Below, one piece after another: positions 21,842 through 32,770 of a stretch of DNA of 64,000 nt; the first letter of the stretch is position 1; the number at the start of each line of letters is the position of its first letter. Below the pieces are notes generated by a model, which was not told where the DNA came from, ran no database searches, and saw only the letters and a program-made list of their open reading frames with translations. The stretch covers positions 868,001 through 932,000 of the forward strand of contig KE546965.1 in assembly GCA_000442125.1 (NCBI GenBank). The letters are read 5' to 3'. The position numbers and the translations under genes were made by a program. This DNA is from Opeltia flavorubescens. Lineage: Eukaryota > Ascomycota > Lecanoromycetes > Teloschistales > Teloschistaceae.

Positions 21842-24058
21842 ACGGGGGTGCGATTTGGGGAAAGGGGGGTTGGAGGGCAGGCGTTTTTCAGCTACCCACA
21901 TATTCAGAGAGACAGCGGCGGGCGGCGGGAAAGAGAGAGAGAAACAGACGATAATATTGCAATCTCGGGTGCAATAATCTATTTTTAGGTATTTGAGCTA
22001 GCTAGCAGTGCAATGCAACGTTTCTATTTCATTGACACTCGTTGAGATGTTACTTTATACTTTGGCAGAGGGGGAGGAAAGACTGCGTGGTGCAGCCAAG
22101 CCAGGGCAAAGGATAAGCAAACCCCCCCTCCCACTCGTTTTCCTTCCAGGGAGCAGAGTATGGATTTTATTGAATGATTTTCGAGGCGCGGAAGTAAAAA
22201 TTGCGACAGCGAGATTGGGATAAATTTTGTTAGTGGTGGGAATAGTCTGAATTTCAAAAACAAAAAATTCAAAAAAAATCGGATCGGGGGTTTGAGATAA
22301 GTNATTGGGTCCTGTGCTCCCTTTTTCTTTTTCTTTTTTCGGACGTAATGAATTGCTTCTAATCGCTCTCTCTTATACATATATCACCCTCCTAATTCTT
22401 AGTCACATATTATTTGTAAATGATAGCGTTAGAAATAAAGAACCCACCCCCCTCCTCCACCAGGAGGCACACTATTCGTATAACATATATTAAACTTCCT
22501 CCGTCCATCATCAGCACCACCCTCTGATGGGCGACTTCTGGATGTGTTTTTTCCAACTTGCCCTTAGCATAAAATGAATCTCTCTTGACTCCCGTAATCT
22601 TGTATCAGACAGCTGACTTGAGGTAACACAGAAGGCTGATGCAGTAAACTCAGCCCTTTAAATGTAATAACACGCCAGCAAGGCTACGGCTCCTAACGAC
22701 CTGGTGGCCCTGAATCTACCTTCGGATCCAAGCAATCTGCCCTACCTAACATACTAAATAATGACCACCCCACTTTTCTGACTGACGTCATCACCGGCGA
22801 ACTGCGTGATAGCTTTTGAAATCCCTGACAGGATACCATATACCAATACTTCAATCTCTTCTGACATGTCAGTATCATAGTCCAAACAGCAAATCACTCC
22901 AGACGGAGTCGAAGAAAGACGGCTGTCACCCAAACGAAGCAAAAAGCCCCAGAAAACTACTATCATCATCAGAAGACCGGAGCCAGCACAGCCACAACAG
23001 CCATCACAAGGCCTATCGAGAGCTCAGAAAACCCTGTTACCCAGCTTTACCGGCTGATTGAAATCGGTTGAGAGATGCTTTGAGATGCGAAAATGCCCGA
23101 CACGCAGATCCCAGCCATGATCCAGCTGCTTGAGATGCCATTCAGATTACAGCTACCCCATCCTGTAATATTTGAAGGGGAAGACAACACCCCAGACGCC
23201 TGTAAATGGGCCTTTGGCGGCGGATTACCCGGCTTTGGCCATTTGTATGTGCAGATTTGAACATAAGCGTGACGGATTGGCGTCATACCCTAGTAGCCGC
23301 AGGGAACACTACCTCTCGAGACGAGATGCGTACCATACACGTGGGAAAAGCAGAAGTCGAGGCTCGCCTGGTTGTCGCGGGCAGTGGTGAGATACTGCTT
23401 ACTGCACTGGGGATACAACAGTGCATTGCGAATGCTTCAGAGCGTCAAGACGCGGGTGCTGCACTTTGAGGTTCCTGCTGCCGCTACATGGATCTTTATC
23501 GCAGGTGATCTCCTCTATGCCGGAGCGGTCATCGGTATAGAGAGCTAGGCTTTGCAGAGACGGCGCGATTTGGGCAAAGAAGCCGCTGTCATGACATTGG
23601 ATAGATGGTTTTTTTGGGAAGAGCGGATGGAAGAATTTCAGCGGTGAAGCATGGCGGTATCGGATGCTTTGGAAGCAGCAGATGTGACCATGAAGAGAGT
23701 CCGATTAGATGGTAATTGAGTGAGCTTGATGGTTGATAACCCACTTCTTGTTACCTTGCCTGCAGAAACTACTTGTATGTCTGTCTCCCACGATTCGGTG
23801 CTATCATCGGTCCCGAGAATCTCCGAATGCTGACCTTTCTCCGGCTGCATACGGAATACCTCACACATCATCAGTGAATCATCTAACTTTCTTCGTAGAA
23901 CAAAGAACGACAATGTTTCATTCGAACAGCAAGACTAAATAACCTCAGGGGCATCACTAGGAGAACCTAAGATATCAACAATCCAACACAACGTGCATAT
24001 AAGTCGTATAGTCGAAGTAGAGTTGTTCAGCATCCATATCGGACATAGAAGTAAAGCC
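21842..24058. other. Gene-free stretch (2.2 kb)
   Basis: Only short frames without family patterns are found. 21842-22400 is the 3' flank of the protease gene with A/T-rich and T-rich runs and one ambiguous base at 22303. 22500-23930 shows scattered frames on both strands but no consistent exon chain. The end holds the promoter of the flavoprotein gene. Confidence 0.4.
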
Positions 24059-26090
24059 ATGGAGCAGGAGTTCTTCGACGTCGTAATCATCGGCACAGGT
24101 ATGTTTGGTAGCAACGCTAAAAGTATAACTATGATAGCTGAGAATCCGAAAAATACGCAGGCCTATACGGCATCCAAGCCGCCCGTTACTACCTAGATAT
24201 ATACCCAGACACCAAACTCCTACTGCTCGAATCCGACAACGTAATCGGCGGGACATGGAGCTCAAGTATGTAAATCTTACATTCAGTCCTTTCATCCAAG
24301 TAACTATCTATCTCATCCTTCCAACAAATATGGAAATAATCTATCCCAAACAAATAAGCCACGGAGAGAAAACAGAATTCCATGTCTCCTTCAGTACTTC
24401 TAGTTTTCTCATATCTTTCTCAGAGAGAATATACCCCTCCTTCTGGACCCAAACGCCTGTAAAAATGGCCGAGTTCTCAGACCGACCAATGAAGCCTCCG
24501 CCGGAAGAAGATCAATACTACGGCTTCTTCCCCGGTAAATACACCACCGCCTATTTGGAATCATACGTCGATGACCACATCTACGCTAGCCAGAGTATCC
24601 GTGACCGAATCCTATTCAACTCATCCGTAGACCGCGTCCTACGAGACCCAGAGCCCGAAGGAGGGGTGCAATGGACCATCATTTACAACACCAACCAAAA
24701 GATCCGAACCTCAAGGTTAATAGACGCAACGGGCATGACCTCGCAGCCCAGTATCCCAAACATACCCGGATCATCCGGCTTCAAAGGAAGAAGCCTGCAT
24801 CACAAATCATGGGGCCAGGAACACAGTGATCTCCTTTCCAATCCCTCACTCCAAAGCATCTGCATCATAGGCGGCGCAAAATCCGCAGCCGACGTAGCAT
24901 ACGCATGTGCAAAAGCCCCCGGCGAAAAGAAAAAAGTCCACTGGGTAATCCGCGAAGACGGCAATGGCCCCTCCGCCTTCTTCGCTGCTCCGGCCATGAC
25001 TGACCGATACGCAAACTCAAACGAAGGATTTTACAATCGCTTTCTGGGGAGTTTCCTTCCCAGCCAATTTTGCCAGGAATGGGGTTGGTTGAAATGGTTG
25101 TTGCAAGGGACCACCTTCGGGCGTTGGTATGTAAAGAGGTTATGGGATGGCTTCGATAAAGGGCTGAGGGCATCTCTGGATTATCAAAGGGAAGAAGGGA
25201 AGGCAATGGGGTTTGCAGATCTGGAGTATGATACACCGTACGTTTCCGTGTATGCAGGTGTAGCTGCCATTTTAATTAACCCTCGTAGGATATTTTGGCA
25301 AAATGACAGCTCTGGCGTTAGTAATCATGCGGACTTCCTATCCAACATCGCCAAGAACGTCCACGTATATAGAAGAAATATTTCTCACCTGTCCAAGACT
25401 TCGATAACTCTACATCCTGGTAGAAGCGGTATCACACCGGACGAAGAGAAACCTCTGACCATACCAGTCGACGCCCTGGTCTATTGCACTGGCTGGTCGG
25501 CAACATCAACACTATTCCCACCTCGGGAAGCCTCCAAACTCGGACTCGCGGTACCTCTCAAGGACGCCGATCCTGAGACACAAGCTCACTGGCAACACCT
25601 TGAAAAAGCCGCAGATCCCGTCATTCTCTCTCGATTTCCCGCTCTGAGCAATCCACCTACGTATCGTAAGATCGAGCCCAAAGAAACCCCTTTTCGCCTC
25701 TACAAGGCCATGGCACCTCCAGCCGATGACTCACATTCTATCGTCTTTCTTGGAAAGATGGTTGTCGGCAACAATTTCCGTACTGCCGAAGCTCAAGCCT
25801 TATGGGCGGTAGCATATCTGAATGGAGAGCTTCGTCGTCCTCCTTCTCAAAAGCAGAAGGAGACGGAGGTCGCAGAGACAGTAGCGTGGGACCGACGGCG
25901 TTATCTGAATAAAGGCGAGTTGGGAAGCTGGTTTTATTATGACGTTGTGGACTATTCTGACGGATTGTTTGAGCAATTGGGATTGTCAAGCCATCGACAA
26001 AAGGGTTGGAAGNGGAACCTGCTGGAGCCTTGTTTTGCGGCGGATATGACCTCGATAGGGGATGAGTATAAGCGCTTGCATCAACGATAG
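24059..26090 (+). CDS. Flavin-dependent monooxygenase (FMO/BVMO-type)
   Basis: Exons 24059-24098, 24161-24265 and 24424-26090 give 603 residues. The FAD-binding Rossmann motif GTGLYG spans the first splice junction, followed by LLLLESDNVIGGTWSS. FKGRSLHHKSW fits the Baeyer-Villiger/FMO fingerprint FxGxxxHxxxW, and IIGGAKSAADVAYA is the second, NADPH-binding Rossmann motif. ATGMTSQPSIPNIPG and DALVYCTGW are conserved turns of the class. This is a class B flavoprotein monooxygenase that inserts one oxygen atom into a lipophilic substrate. Whether it acts by Baeyer-Villiger or heteroatom oxidation cannot be told. It is fairly long for the family because of insertions near residues 230-320. One ambiguous base (26013) falls in a codon near the C-terminus without breaking frame. 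It is convergent with the hydroxylase gene 149 bp away. Confidence 0.88.
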
Positions 26091-26239
26091 CAATCGTAAA
26101 GGCCGTGGATCACGCATGATACCTGGATACCGGCAACAGTCGACGCTGTGATGAAGGATAGAGGAGTCGGAAGGATAATCATTGTGACCTCCCAAAAGGC
26201 GCTCCGACCTCCCGACCACGAGAAGATCTGATACGACTC

Positions 26240-27253
26240 TCATTCTTTTCCAGGTTCTTCTTTCTTGCCCTCTGTCCGACACATCCACTCATACGCATCA
26301 TCCCACCAATTGAAGAAAGGTTCGTAATACCTATTGCCGATACGGTGATGCTCACTATGTCTTTTGGATCCACTCGCCCAACCACGGGGCAATATCTTGT
26401 CATAGCCCCATTCTAAGTCCATGCCCGAATGTATATCCACTAACAACCAGACGAACGCGACAACGAAAAGGGTCCGCGTAAGAACATGCGACCCAATGAT
26501 GTTCAAGCTGAAATTGGCAAGGAGAACGAGCCCAAGGCGCTCGAAAACATCGAGTTGATTGGTGATTTGCGGATTAATCTCCTTATGGTTGTGGTGGTGA
26601 GAGTGGACAATGCGGAAGAAAGGGGTATGTAGGATAAGATGGAAGCCGAAAAACAATGCATCGTAGATGAAGAAGCTTGCCGCTAGCTGCAATACTAGTT
26701 CTCGACTTGTAGGAGGAGCAGCAGGTAAAGCTCGCCTGGTCTGAAGAGGAGAGGAGAGGGTGAAGTTATGCAAAGTCGGAGCGAGGAAGGTGCCATGAAT
26801 GGTTTTTGTCATTGCGGACAGGTCGTAATTGCCGCTCATTGCCATATCTTGGACCGTCACCCCGGTAAATTTCTTGATCAAGGTCAAATCGAGAAGAAGC
26901 AGAGGGCCGACATATGTTAGACCCTCCATGATTCGATTCGAGGGACGCCGCATCTTCGGAATTGGATTAGTAGAGGTGTTCTCATTGCTGCGGTTAACGA
27001 GGCGAAGCTGTGGGTTGTGGGCGAATCGGTAGGTGTATGAGACTTCTATAAGGGCGTAGATAAAGACAGTCCACCAAGTCTCGAAAGTAGAGGCTGTATA
27101 GACGGAGGAATTGCGGAGCAAGGCGTAAAGCGAATCAAGTGCTGGTTGGTAAATCTCAGGGAAGATCACACTGCTTCCAATGATCAAGAGTAAAAGAGAA
27201 CGAAGGACCCAAATTGATGACAGATCGAGACTTTTTCGAGGTGATGCTATCAT
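26240..27253 (-). CDS. Fatty acid/sterol hydroxylase superfamily membrane enzyme
   Basis: A single exon of 337 residues encodes an ER-type multi-span protein with the three histidine boxes of the di-iron fatty acid hydroxylase/sterol desaturase superfamily: GFHLILH (HxxxH), VHSHHHNH (HxxHH type) and RHSEHHRIG (HxxHH). Hydrophobic segments lie near residues 15-32, 60-75, 112-127, 195-215 and 240-275. Family members hydroxylate or desaturate sterols, fatty acids or sphingoid bases, and the layout is closest to cholesterol-25-hydroxylase/ERG3/SUR2 relatives. The substrate is not predictable. It starts at 27253 and shares a ~190-bp upstream region with the divergent CDP-alcohol phosphatidyltransferase gene, which suggests co-regulation. 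Confidence 0.88.
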   Translation of the reverse strand: MIASPRKSLDLSSIWVLRSLLLLIIGSSVIFPEIYQPALDSLYALLRNSSVYTASTFETWWTVFIYALIEVSYTYRFAHNPQLRLVNRSNENTSTNPIPKMRRPSNRIMEGLTYVGPLLLLDLTLIKKFTGVTVQDMAMSGNYDLSAMTKTIHGTFLAPTLHNFTLSSPLQTRRALPAAPPTSRELVLQLAASFFIYDALFFGFHLILHTPFFRIVHSHHHNHKEINPQITNQLDVFERLGLVLLANFSLNIIGSHVLTRTLFVVAFVWLLVDIHSGMDLEWGYDKILPRGWASGSKRHSEHHRIGNRYYEPFFNWWDDAYEWMCRTEGKKEEPGKE

Positions 27254-27446
27254 CTCGATGAATGGATGTTGTTCATGGCTGCTTCAGAAAACACAATAAG
27301 ATTCAAAGACGACATGCCGAGTGACATCATGGCATAATTCAGCCCTATGACCTGTGTTCATGCACAAGCCTTGCACAATCCTAAAGCTCCGAAGCTGTTC
27401 AGAGCTGTTCCTCTCGGACTACACTCTTCGAGTGGGAGGACATGAC
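27254..27446. promoter_or_regulatory. Likely bidirectional promoter
   Basis: The 193 bp between the divergent hydroxylase (minus) and CDP-alcohol phosphatidyltransferase (plus) genes must hold both promoters if the latter starts at 27447. I cannot name a binding site in it. Confidence 0.4.
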
Positions 27447-28088
27447 ATGTTCGACATCTCCCTTCGACCACTCAAAGACGGCGTATTTGACCCAATTTGC
27501 AAATACGTCCCACCCTTCGTCACACCTCTACATGTTACTGGCCTTGCCTTCAGTTTTGGCTTACTCTCCTGTTACTCCATCTCACTAACCCATGCTAACA
27601 ATGCACTTTCTCTCTTCTTCTGGATTCTGAACAGATCCCTCGATTGCCTCGACGGCGCTCTTGCACGACATCGTGGGACAGCCTCCGATCTTGGTGGATT
27701 CCTGGACCTTCTCGGTGACTTCATCGTCTATTCCCTCATCCCCATCGCCATAGCTCAAGCTTCCCTACCGGAGAGTGGAAATTCGTCATGGATGTCGGTT
27801 GCGGTCTTGGAAGCCACTATCCACATCAACAACTTTGTGCTATTCTATGTGGCTGCGATCGCCGAGAAATCATCCAACGCAGAGACTACAGCCAAGGGCA
27901 AGAAGAAAGAATTGACAAGCGTCGTGATGAGACCCGCTTTGATTGAGGGCATGGAGAGCGGTCTCATCTTCACCGCTATGCTAGCCTACCCAAGCGCGAT
28001 ACAGACCCTCAGCTGGACAATGGCCAGCCTAGTCACCGTGGGGATAATTCAGAGGAGCTTCTGGGCTGTCAAGGTTTTGGCCGAATAA
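27447..28088 (+). CDS. CDP-alcohol phosphatidyltransferase (membrane lipid head-group transfer)
   Basis: A single exon of 213 residues starts at MFDISLRPLKD. An in-frame ATG at 27360 would add 29 residues that look unrelated to the family. The complete catalytic signature DxxDGxxAR(8x)GxxxDxxxD is read as DCLDGALAR, eight residues, then GGFLDLLGD. The family uses a CDP-activated lipid or alcohol to make phospholipids in the membrane, and hydrophobic helices surround the motif as expected. The N-terminus (LRPLKDGVFDP) and the FLDLLGDFIVYSLIPI segment resemble the small bacterial YnjF-like branch more than the fungal choline/ethanolamine, inositol or cardiolipin enzymes. This is my reading by eye. 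It is convergent with the transporter gene 92 bp away. Confidence 0.85.
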   Translation: MFDISLRPLKDGVFDPICKYVPPFVTPLHVTGLAFSFGLLSCYSISLTHANNALSLFFWILNRSLDCLDGALARHRGTASDLGGFLDLLGDFIVYSLIPIAIAQASLPESGNSSWMSVAVLEATIHINNFVLFYVAAIAEKSSNAETTAKGKKKELTSVVMRPALIEGMESGLIFTAMLAYPSAIQTLSWTMASLVTVGIIQRSFWAVKVLAE

Positions 28089-28180
28089 CTCATTGAGCTC
28101 TGGTTCCTTTCCAGGCACTTCATGGTATGGATATATCCTGTCAATTTTCATGCACGTGAGTTCCATGTTGTGTCTGCAGG

Positions 28181-29764
28181 TCAAGCTCTGTAATAGATGC
28201 TGACGACAAACAGAGCCACGACTAGCGCCGCTAGTACTATCCCTCCAGCCAAGAATGCACCTTTGCGACCTCTCCACACCAACCTACGCTCTACAAATCT
28301 ACCTGCGAGGTCCAGCTTCACCAGCGGTATAGCAAGCAGAAATCCTACACCGGCCAGCCAATACCCGACGGGAATTATGACGGCAAGGGCAATTCGTGTC
28401 TTCTCGATGTACGAGCTGCTCGTGGAATCTGTGTTACGCAGCGCCAACCCGACAATTTCCGGGCCGGAGGAATAGATGAGGACTTGAACAAGGCTCCAAA
28501 CCGCAAGGCCGAAAGTTTTGGTATGAGGTGGAAGAAGCAGCGCGATAAGACTGTTGACCGCGCCTAGCCAGAGTTCGGCAGTCAAATAAGCAATGGACAT
28601 GGTTCCATACAGGACTTTGATGCCCCGCGTTTGGTCATTATCTGAAACCTTGAGAGAGAACAACATGAGGAGCACGAAGATTGAAGATATCATGCCCCCG
28701 ATGGCCGTCAGGTATAACGGGAGAAGTTTTGTGCGACTCCACATTAGCGAAGTCACAAGACCTCCTGCAAGCACAGCAATAGAGCCGACTGTGCCAACGA
28801 TGATTCCGTATCGCGAAAGAAGAACCGGTTTCGAGGAGTACAGATTAGACAGGTACGAGGGCATGTAGTACCCAAAAACGTTCCCACCGAGCTGACGGAA
28901 CCCGGCGCTAAGGGTTAGGAGGTAGAAGGATCTCATACGCGCTATGTATCGGAAAGTCGAAAGAATATCCTTGCGTGCAATCATCAGTCTTGAGGGCAAT
29001 GCTACAAGCTTCGACCTCGAGGTACCCTTCTCCTGGTTATGAACATTATTCGCCAGAACCAAGGAGATCTGGCGTTTCGGCTCGCGCACGATAAGTCGAA
29101 CAAGCAGCGCAACAACCACGCCCACAATCCCAATCGCAATCAGAGCGTTGTTCCATGGGGTTTCGGTCCTGGCAAACGCAACCGCAATCTGCCCAGACAC
29201 AGCTTCCCCAATATACACCCCAACATACAGCACACTCTCCCCAAAAAACACATATTCCTGACCGACAAGATCACTGATCAAACTCACACTGAGCGCTTCC
29301 ACAGGCGCCTGTCCAGTCCCCATACCTATCCTCGCGAGCAGTATCTGCCAGAAGTTGTTGCTCAGACCTTGGAAGATGGCGCACAGACTCCACCACACCG
29401 CCGCTACGGAGAGCACCCATACCCTCGCGGCGGTGTAGTCAGCGAGAAAGGCGCTGGGAAGAGCGAGTACGGCGTACACAATACCGGTTGCGTAGCCGCT
29501 GAGCATTCCGTAAGAGGAAGAGGTGAGGTGGAGGGAAGTGATGACGTCATCTTGGAAGTAGGAGAGGATGAACTTGTCATACTGGGCAAGGAAGTAATTG
29601 AGGAAAAGGAGGAGTAGGGAAATGACAATGCGCCAGATGGGGATGTTAGGACGGGTGGTTAGCGAAGGGTCTTGTCTGTAATTGTCTTGATTTTGGCTCG
29701 AAGGTTGCTGGCTGCTGTCGTTCGTGTGGATTTGGATATCTGCCTTTTCCCTCTCGGCGTCCAT
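28181..29764 (-). CDS. MFS transporter, Spinster-like
   Basis: A single exon of 527 residues has a polar N-terminal tail (~45 residues, Gln/Ser-rich), then twelve hydrophobic segments of the major facilitator fold. LNYFLAQYDKFILSYFQDD in TM1 and the loop LLARIGMGTGQAPVEALSVS match the layout of the Spinster family (Spns), whose animal members export sphingosine-1-phosphate and lysolipids. The central loop between helices 6 and 7 is basic (REPKRQISLVLANN). The last ~45 residues form an extra hydrophobic segment after RRLVWRGRKGA. It lies next to three lipid-modifying enzyme genes, so export or flipping of their product is a fair guess. Drug or nutrient transport cannot be excluded. Confidence 0.82.
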   Translation of the reverse strand: MDAEREKADIQIHTNDSSQQPSSQNQDNYRQDPSLTTRPNIPIWRIVISLLLLFLNYFLAQYDKFILSYFQDDVITSLHLTSSSYGMLSGYATGIVYAVLALPSAFLADYTAARVWVLSVAAVWWSLCAIFQGLSNNFWQILLARIGMGTGQAPVEALSVSLISDLVGQEYVFFGESVLYVGVYIGEAVSGQIAVAFARTETPWNNALIAIGIVGVVVALLVRLIVREPKRQISLVLANNVHNQEKGTSRSKLVALPSRLMIARKDILSTFRYIARMRSFYLLTLSAGFRQLGGNVFGYYMPSYLSNLYSSKPVLLSRYGIIVGTVGSIAVLAGGLVTSLMWSRTKLLPLYLTAIGGMISSIFVLLMLFSLKVSDNDQTRGIKVLYGTMSIAYLTAELWLGAVNSLIALLLPPHTKTFGLAVWSLVQVLIYSSGPEIVGLALRNTDSTSSSYIEKTRIALAVIIPVGYWLAGVGFLLAIPLVKLDLAGRFVERRLVWRGRKGAFLAGGIVLAALVVALFVVSIYYRA

Positions 29765-30525
29765 TGTGTTGCAATTGAGCGCAGCTGGGATGAAATATGA
29801 AGTCGAAGCTATGTCTTCATTCGGGACACAAAATCTGCTTCACTATTAATCCCGCTCAAGCTGATGCATCAAAGCTAGTTTGGACTCGAATCGAACCTTT
29901 TCTTACTTCGTGCTCCTCGGCGGTTATTATTGCCCTGAAACTCGGACCACATTGCGGTAGGCAAGCCTTTCCGACTCTAGGACTAGCGCATGGCGATAGT
30001 AGTTATTTCGACCTACCTCTAACCGTTTGAAATACTTCCGATGATTGGTTCCCTCCTTACTATACTAAAGAGGAGCAGAGTGCTTCTGGCTTAGCTACCT
30101 CTTTTAACAAAGGTGATTGATCTGGGAATCCATCAAGATACAAGAGAGAATTCCCATACTCATTCCCTCCGTGAAAATCGTCGTGTTCACCGAAACCAGA
30201 TCCGCCTGACTCTCCTGACTCTCGATTGTACTTTGGCCAAGATCTTGTGAAAAGCTACGCACCCACAACTAGCCTTATGTCAAGCAGAAACTATGTATTC
30301 GCTAGATATGTGGTAAGGCTACAGAAGCCACTTATTTGGGAGAAGCGAAAATCGCATATCTAGGAAACCTTCCAGGACGTTTACGCGTTTGGTAGCCTGA
30401 GTGAGCATTGAGAAAGCTGTACATGGGAAGGCCACTGAAATTTCGCGATGATAGGGGGAGGTGCAAAACAAGAAAGGCGGGGACCGAGGTAAGGGCGAGC
30501 TAGTGATGGGCAAATTGTAGCTTCA
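29765..30525. other. Gene-free stretch, promoter side of the transporter
   Basis: No gene pattern is found. The part next to 29765 is the upstream region of the transporter gene on the minus strand. Short frames elsewhere look random. Confidence 0.5.
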
Positions 30526-31671
30526 TCAAGCTTGTGTCAAAGCTGTCATTGCCTCCTCGCCATCAACGAAGACTCTATACCCACGCACTCGACTGATGCG
30601 TTCAATTTCGTGAATCTGAACCGCATATTCCGACGACATACGTCCACTCCCCCAAATTGGACAGCGCTGTGATTCGTCCTCTGCTATCAGGAAACGGATC
30701 TCACGCAGTGCTTTGGGGATTGGTACATATGTCAGGACTCCGAACACTTGTGCAGTTGCGACCTCTTTATTGATGAATCCCGATACATGATGGTTACCTG
30801 CGGTCTCGGTGGCGGAGAGTGGCGTTATCCAGGGCAGTTGAATGTTGGATATGCTATGGAAGTGGTGCGGGACGGTGTGGCGAAGTTTTGAGAAATAGTG
30901 GTAGGAGACTTCGTCGTGGAAACAGAATTTGTTGTCGCTGTAGAGGAAGGGGATGGATTCCGAGTAGCTATTAGGATGTCTTAGTAGGCAGCGTGATAAG
31001 AGAATTTTCTTCGAGAGATAGGGGGAGAATGGTAAAAAATAGTTCATAGCGCACAGAATAACGTACACTCGTCTGCATGTCTTCAAAAATGCAATAGAAG
31101 TGCTCGAGCTTCTGATACGGGTACCTTCACTCTTCACCCATGCCCCGGTGCGGGAAACACCATCATAGCCCCAAGCTAATGGCATCGCCTGATGGTGAGG
31201 TGCGTTCTCGGCACACGAACAACAGCCTAATCGATTATCTGTTCTACGAAAGATATGTTTGCACGTACCATCATCGCCACCGAGATAGTACTGGTAGATA
31301 ATTTCCCGCACTTCTCGAGGTAAGCGAGCGAAAAAAACCGACTGCAGTTGATCCGATACCTCGACTTCTCCAATAGCCCCGTCCGTCGAGCTCCCAATAG
31401 ATAAAGCACGTTCTCGTACATCGGGGAGGGGACACGGTATCTCTTTCATCAGCTGATCGTTCATTTTACGTTCCTTTCTTTCTTGCTTCTTTCGCTGCCA
31501 TAGTCTTCGTGGCGTAAGATCAGAAAATTCATGCCTCAAGTGGAATAAAACTGGGACGCAAATGCAACAAGCGAAGGGGAACCAGAGAGGGCAGGTAAGG
31601 ACTGCGAGAACATGTGGCCATTTGCGTTTCAATCGCCTGATCTCGCGCTTGAGTTGCGGGTCGTTGGTCAT
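30526..31671 (-). CDS. DUF7730-like fungal hypothetical protein
   Basis: Exons 31671-31067 and 30967-30526 (intron of 99 bp) join to 348 residues. The core SVFFARLPREVREIIYQYYL, then TCRRVYSESIPFLYSDNKFC after splicing, is the F-box-like pattern of the large fungal family that includes DUF7730. Without splicing the conserved RRVYSE motif would be interrupted, which supports the intron. A hydrophobic Cys-containing segment (VLAVLTCPLWFPFACCICV) at residues ~20-40 may be a membrane anchor. The function of the family is unknown. It is divergent from the small gene at 32146. Confidence 0.75.
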   Translation of the reverse strand: MTNDPQLKREIRRLKRKWPHVLAVLTCPLWFPFACCICVPVLFHLRHEFSDLTPRRLWQRKKQERKERKMNDQLMKEIPCPLPDVRERALSIGSSTDGAIGEVEVSDQLQSVFFARLPREVREIIYQYYLGGDDGTCKHIFRRTDNRLGCCSCAENAPHHQAMPLAWGYDGVSRTGAWVKSEGTRIRSSSTSIAFLKTCRRVYVILCAMNYFLPFSPYLSKKILLSRCLLRHPNSYSESIPFLYSDNKFCFHDEVSYHYFSKLRHTVPHHFHSISNIQLPWITPLSATETAGNHHVSGFINKEVATAQVFGVLTYVPIPKALREIRFLIAEDESQRCPIWGSGRMSSEYAVQIHEIERISRVRGYRVFVDGEEAMTALTQA

Positions 31672-32145
31672 GATTGGTGAATTGGATTAATCTTGAAGAT
31701 CTTGTCAAAGTAGAGTGGCCGTGCTTTGTAACAGTAATGTAGCGCAAGGCTAGGGGAACGAGTCCGATGCTGAGAAGGTAAGAAGCTAAGTAAAGGGATC
31801 ACAAGCTGACAGACTAGAAATATGAGAGTATAACTGATTAATCGCACGCTTTAGTAATTTTTTTCTCACGATGATTGCATGAACTACTTTCAAGAGAAAA
31901 CATATACTTATTAACATCTGCCAGAATGCCTTTCGGAGAAGTCGACAAATATTGGGAAAGTGCCTTGCCATAACCCCACCACACCACACCAATCTCTTAG
32001 TCGTAACGTCCCGCATAACTTTACACAAGGAATTCTGATCAGTATAGACGGCATTGTTATCAGTAACAAATTCAACCATACCGATTTGATTGAAATCATA
32101 TCCTTAAGCTTCCCTCCAAGCCCAGATCTACTGAAGCCTCCCACA
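31672..32145. promoter_or_regulatory. Divergent intergenic region
   Basis: The 474 bp separate the DUF7730-like gene (minus) from the small CxxC protein gene (plus) and must carry both promoters. No clear TATA box or operator stands out. Confidence 0.4.
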
Positions 32146-32681
32146 ATGGCACCTCCAACGCTTTACATCCTCTACAATGCCGACGCCTCCCTCATGGGAA
32201 AACTTTCCTATGGCTACAGAAAACTCACCACGAAAAAGGATTGTACGCCTGCTTGTGCTGCATGCGATATCACTCACGGAGGCCTGCATCTAGATGAGAC
32301 GGCGCAGTGGAAGGAAGCGAAGGCGGAGATTGTGAAGAGTGGGGTTGTGGGTGAGGTTAAGCAGTGGCATCGAGATGAGTGTGATGCGGAGGTAGGCTTT
32401 TCTAAACTTCCTTGCTGCTGAAATTTATCTGCTTGTCTTTGGCGGGAGGATGGGAATGAACCAGGGGAAGCGAAGACGAGTTTCGCTGACGAGTGGTGCA
32501 GACGAAAGGATTCTTGCAGGAACAGGGATTGCAGTATCCGGTGGTTCTGGCGAAGGATGGGGATGGTGGGCTGAGGTGTGTGATGAATAGGGAGGAGCTT
32601 GTGGCTTTTGGTGGGGATTCGAAGGCTTTTATGCGGAAGATAAGGGAGAATTTGGGGGGAGGGGCGAGTGCTGTTTTGTGA
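32146..32681 (+). CDS. Small conserved CxxC protein, function unknown
   Basis: Exons 32146-32391 and 32502-32681 give 141 residues. The chain begins TLYILYNADASLMGKLSYGY, then KKDCTPACAACDITHGGLHL and WHRDECDAE, and after the intron LQYPVVLAKDGDGGLRCVM and REELVAFGGD. The YNAD start, the CxxC followed by a Thr, the HRDE motif and a late proline-containing strand recall small bacterial proteins and have a thioredoxin-like order, but no named family can be given. There is no signal peptide or membrane helix. The start ATG has a good context (ccacaATGgc). The intron acceptor is well defined because the protein continues naturally (DAE then TKGF). Confidence 0.7.
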
Positions 32682-32770
32682 TTCTACTTTCTGTGTGTAG
32701 GCATGGGAATAATGTTAATTTGTATGTATTGGGATCGATGCACCGATTATGATTTTTTTGCTCATGAAGG

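Noticed and set aside
27360-27446. 29-residue N-terminal extension of the CDP-alcohol transferase
   Set aside because: The segment does not look like the family and the second ATG (MFDISLRP) begins the conserved part. Kept only as an alternative.
29039-29617. 192-codon plus-strand frame inside the transporter gene
   Set aside because: Antisense shadow of the MFS coding region, His/Arg-rich without any family pattern.
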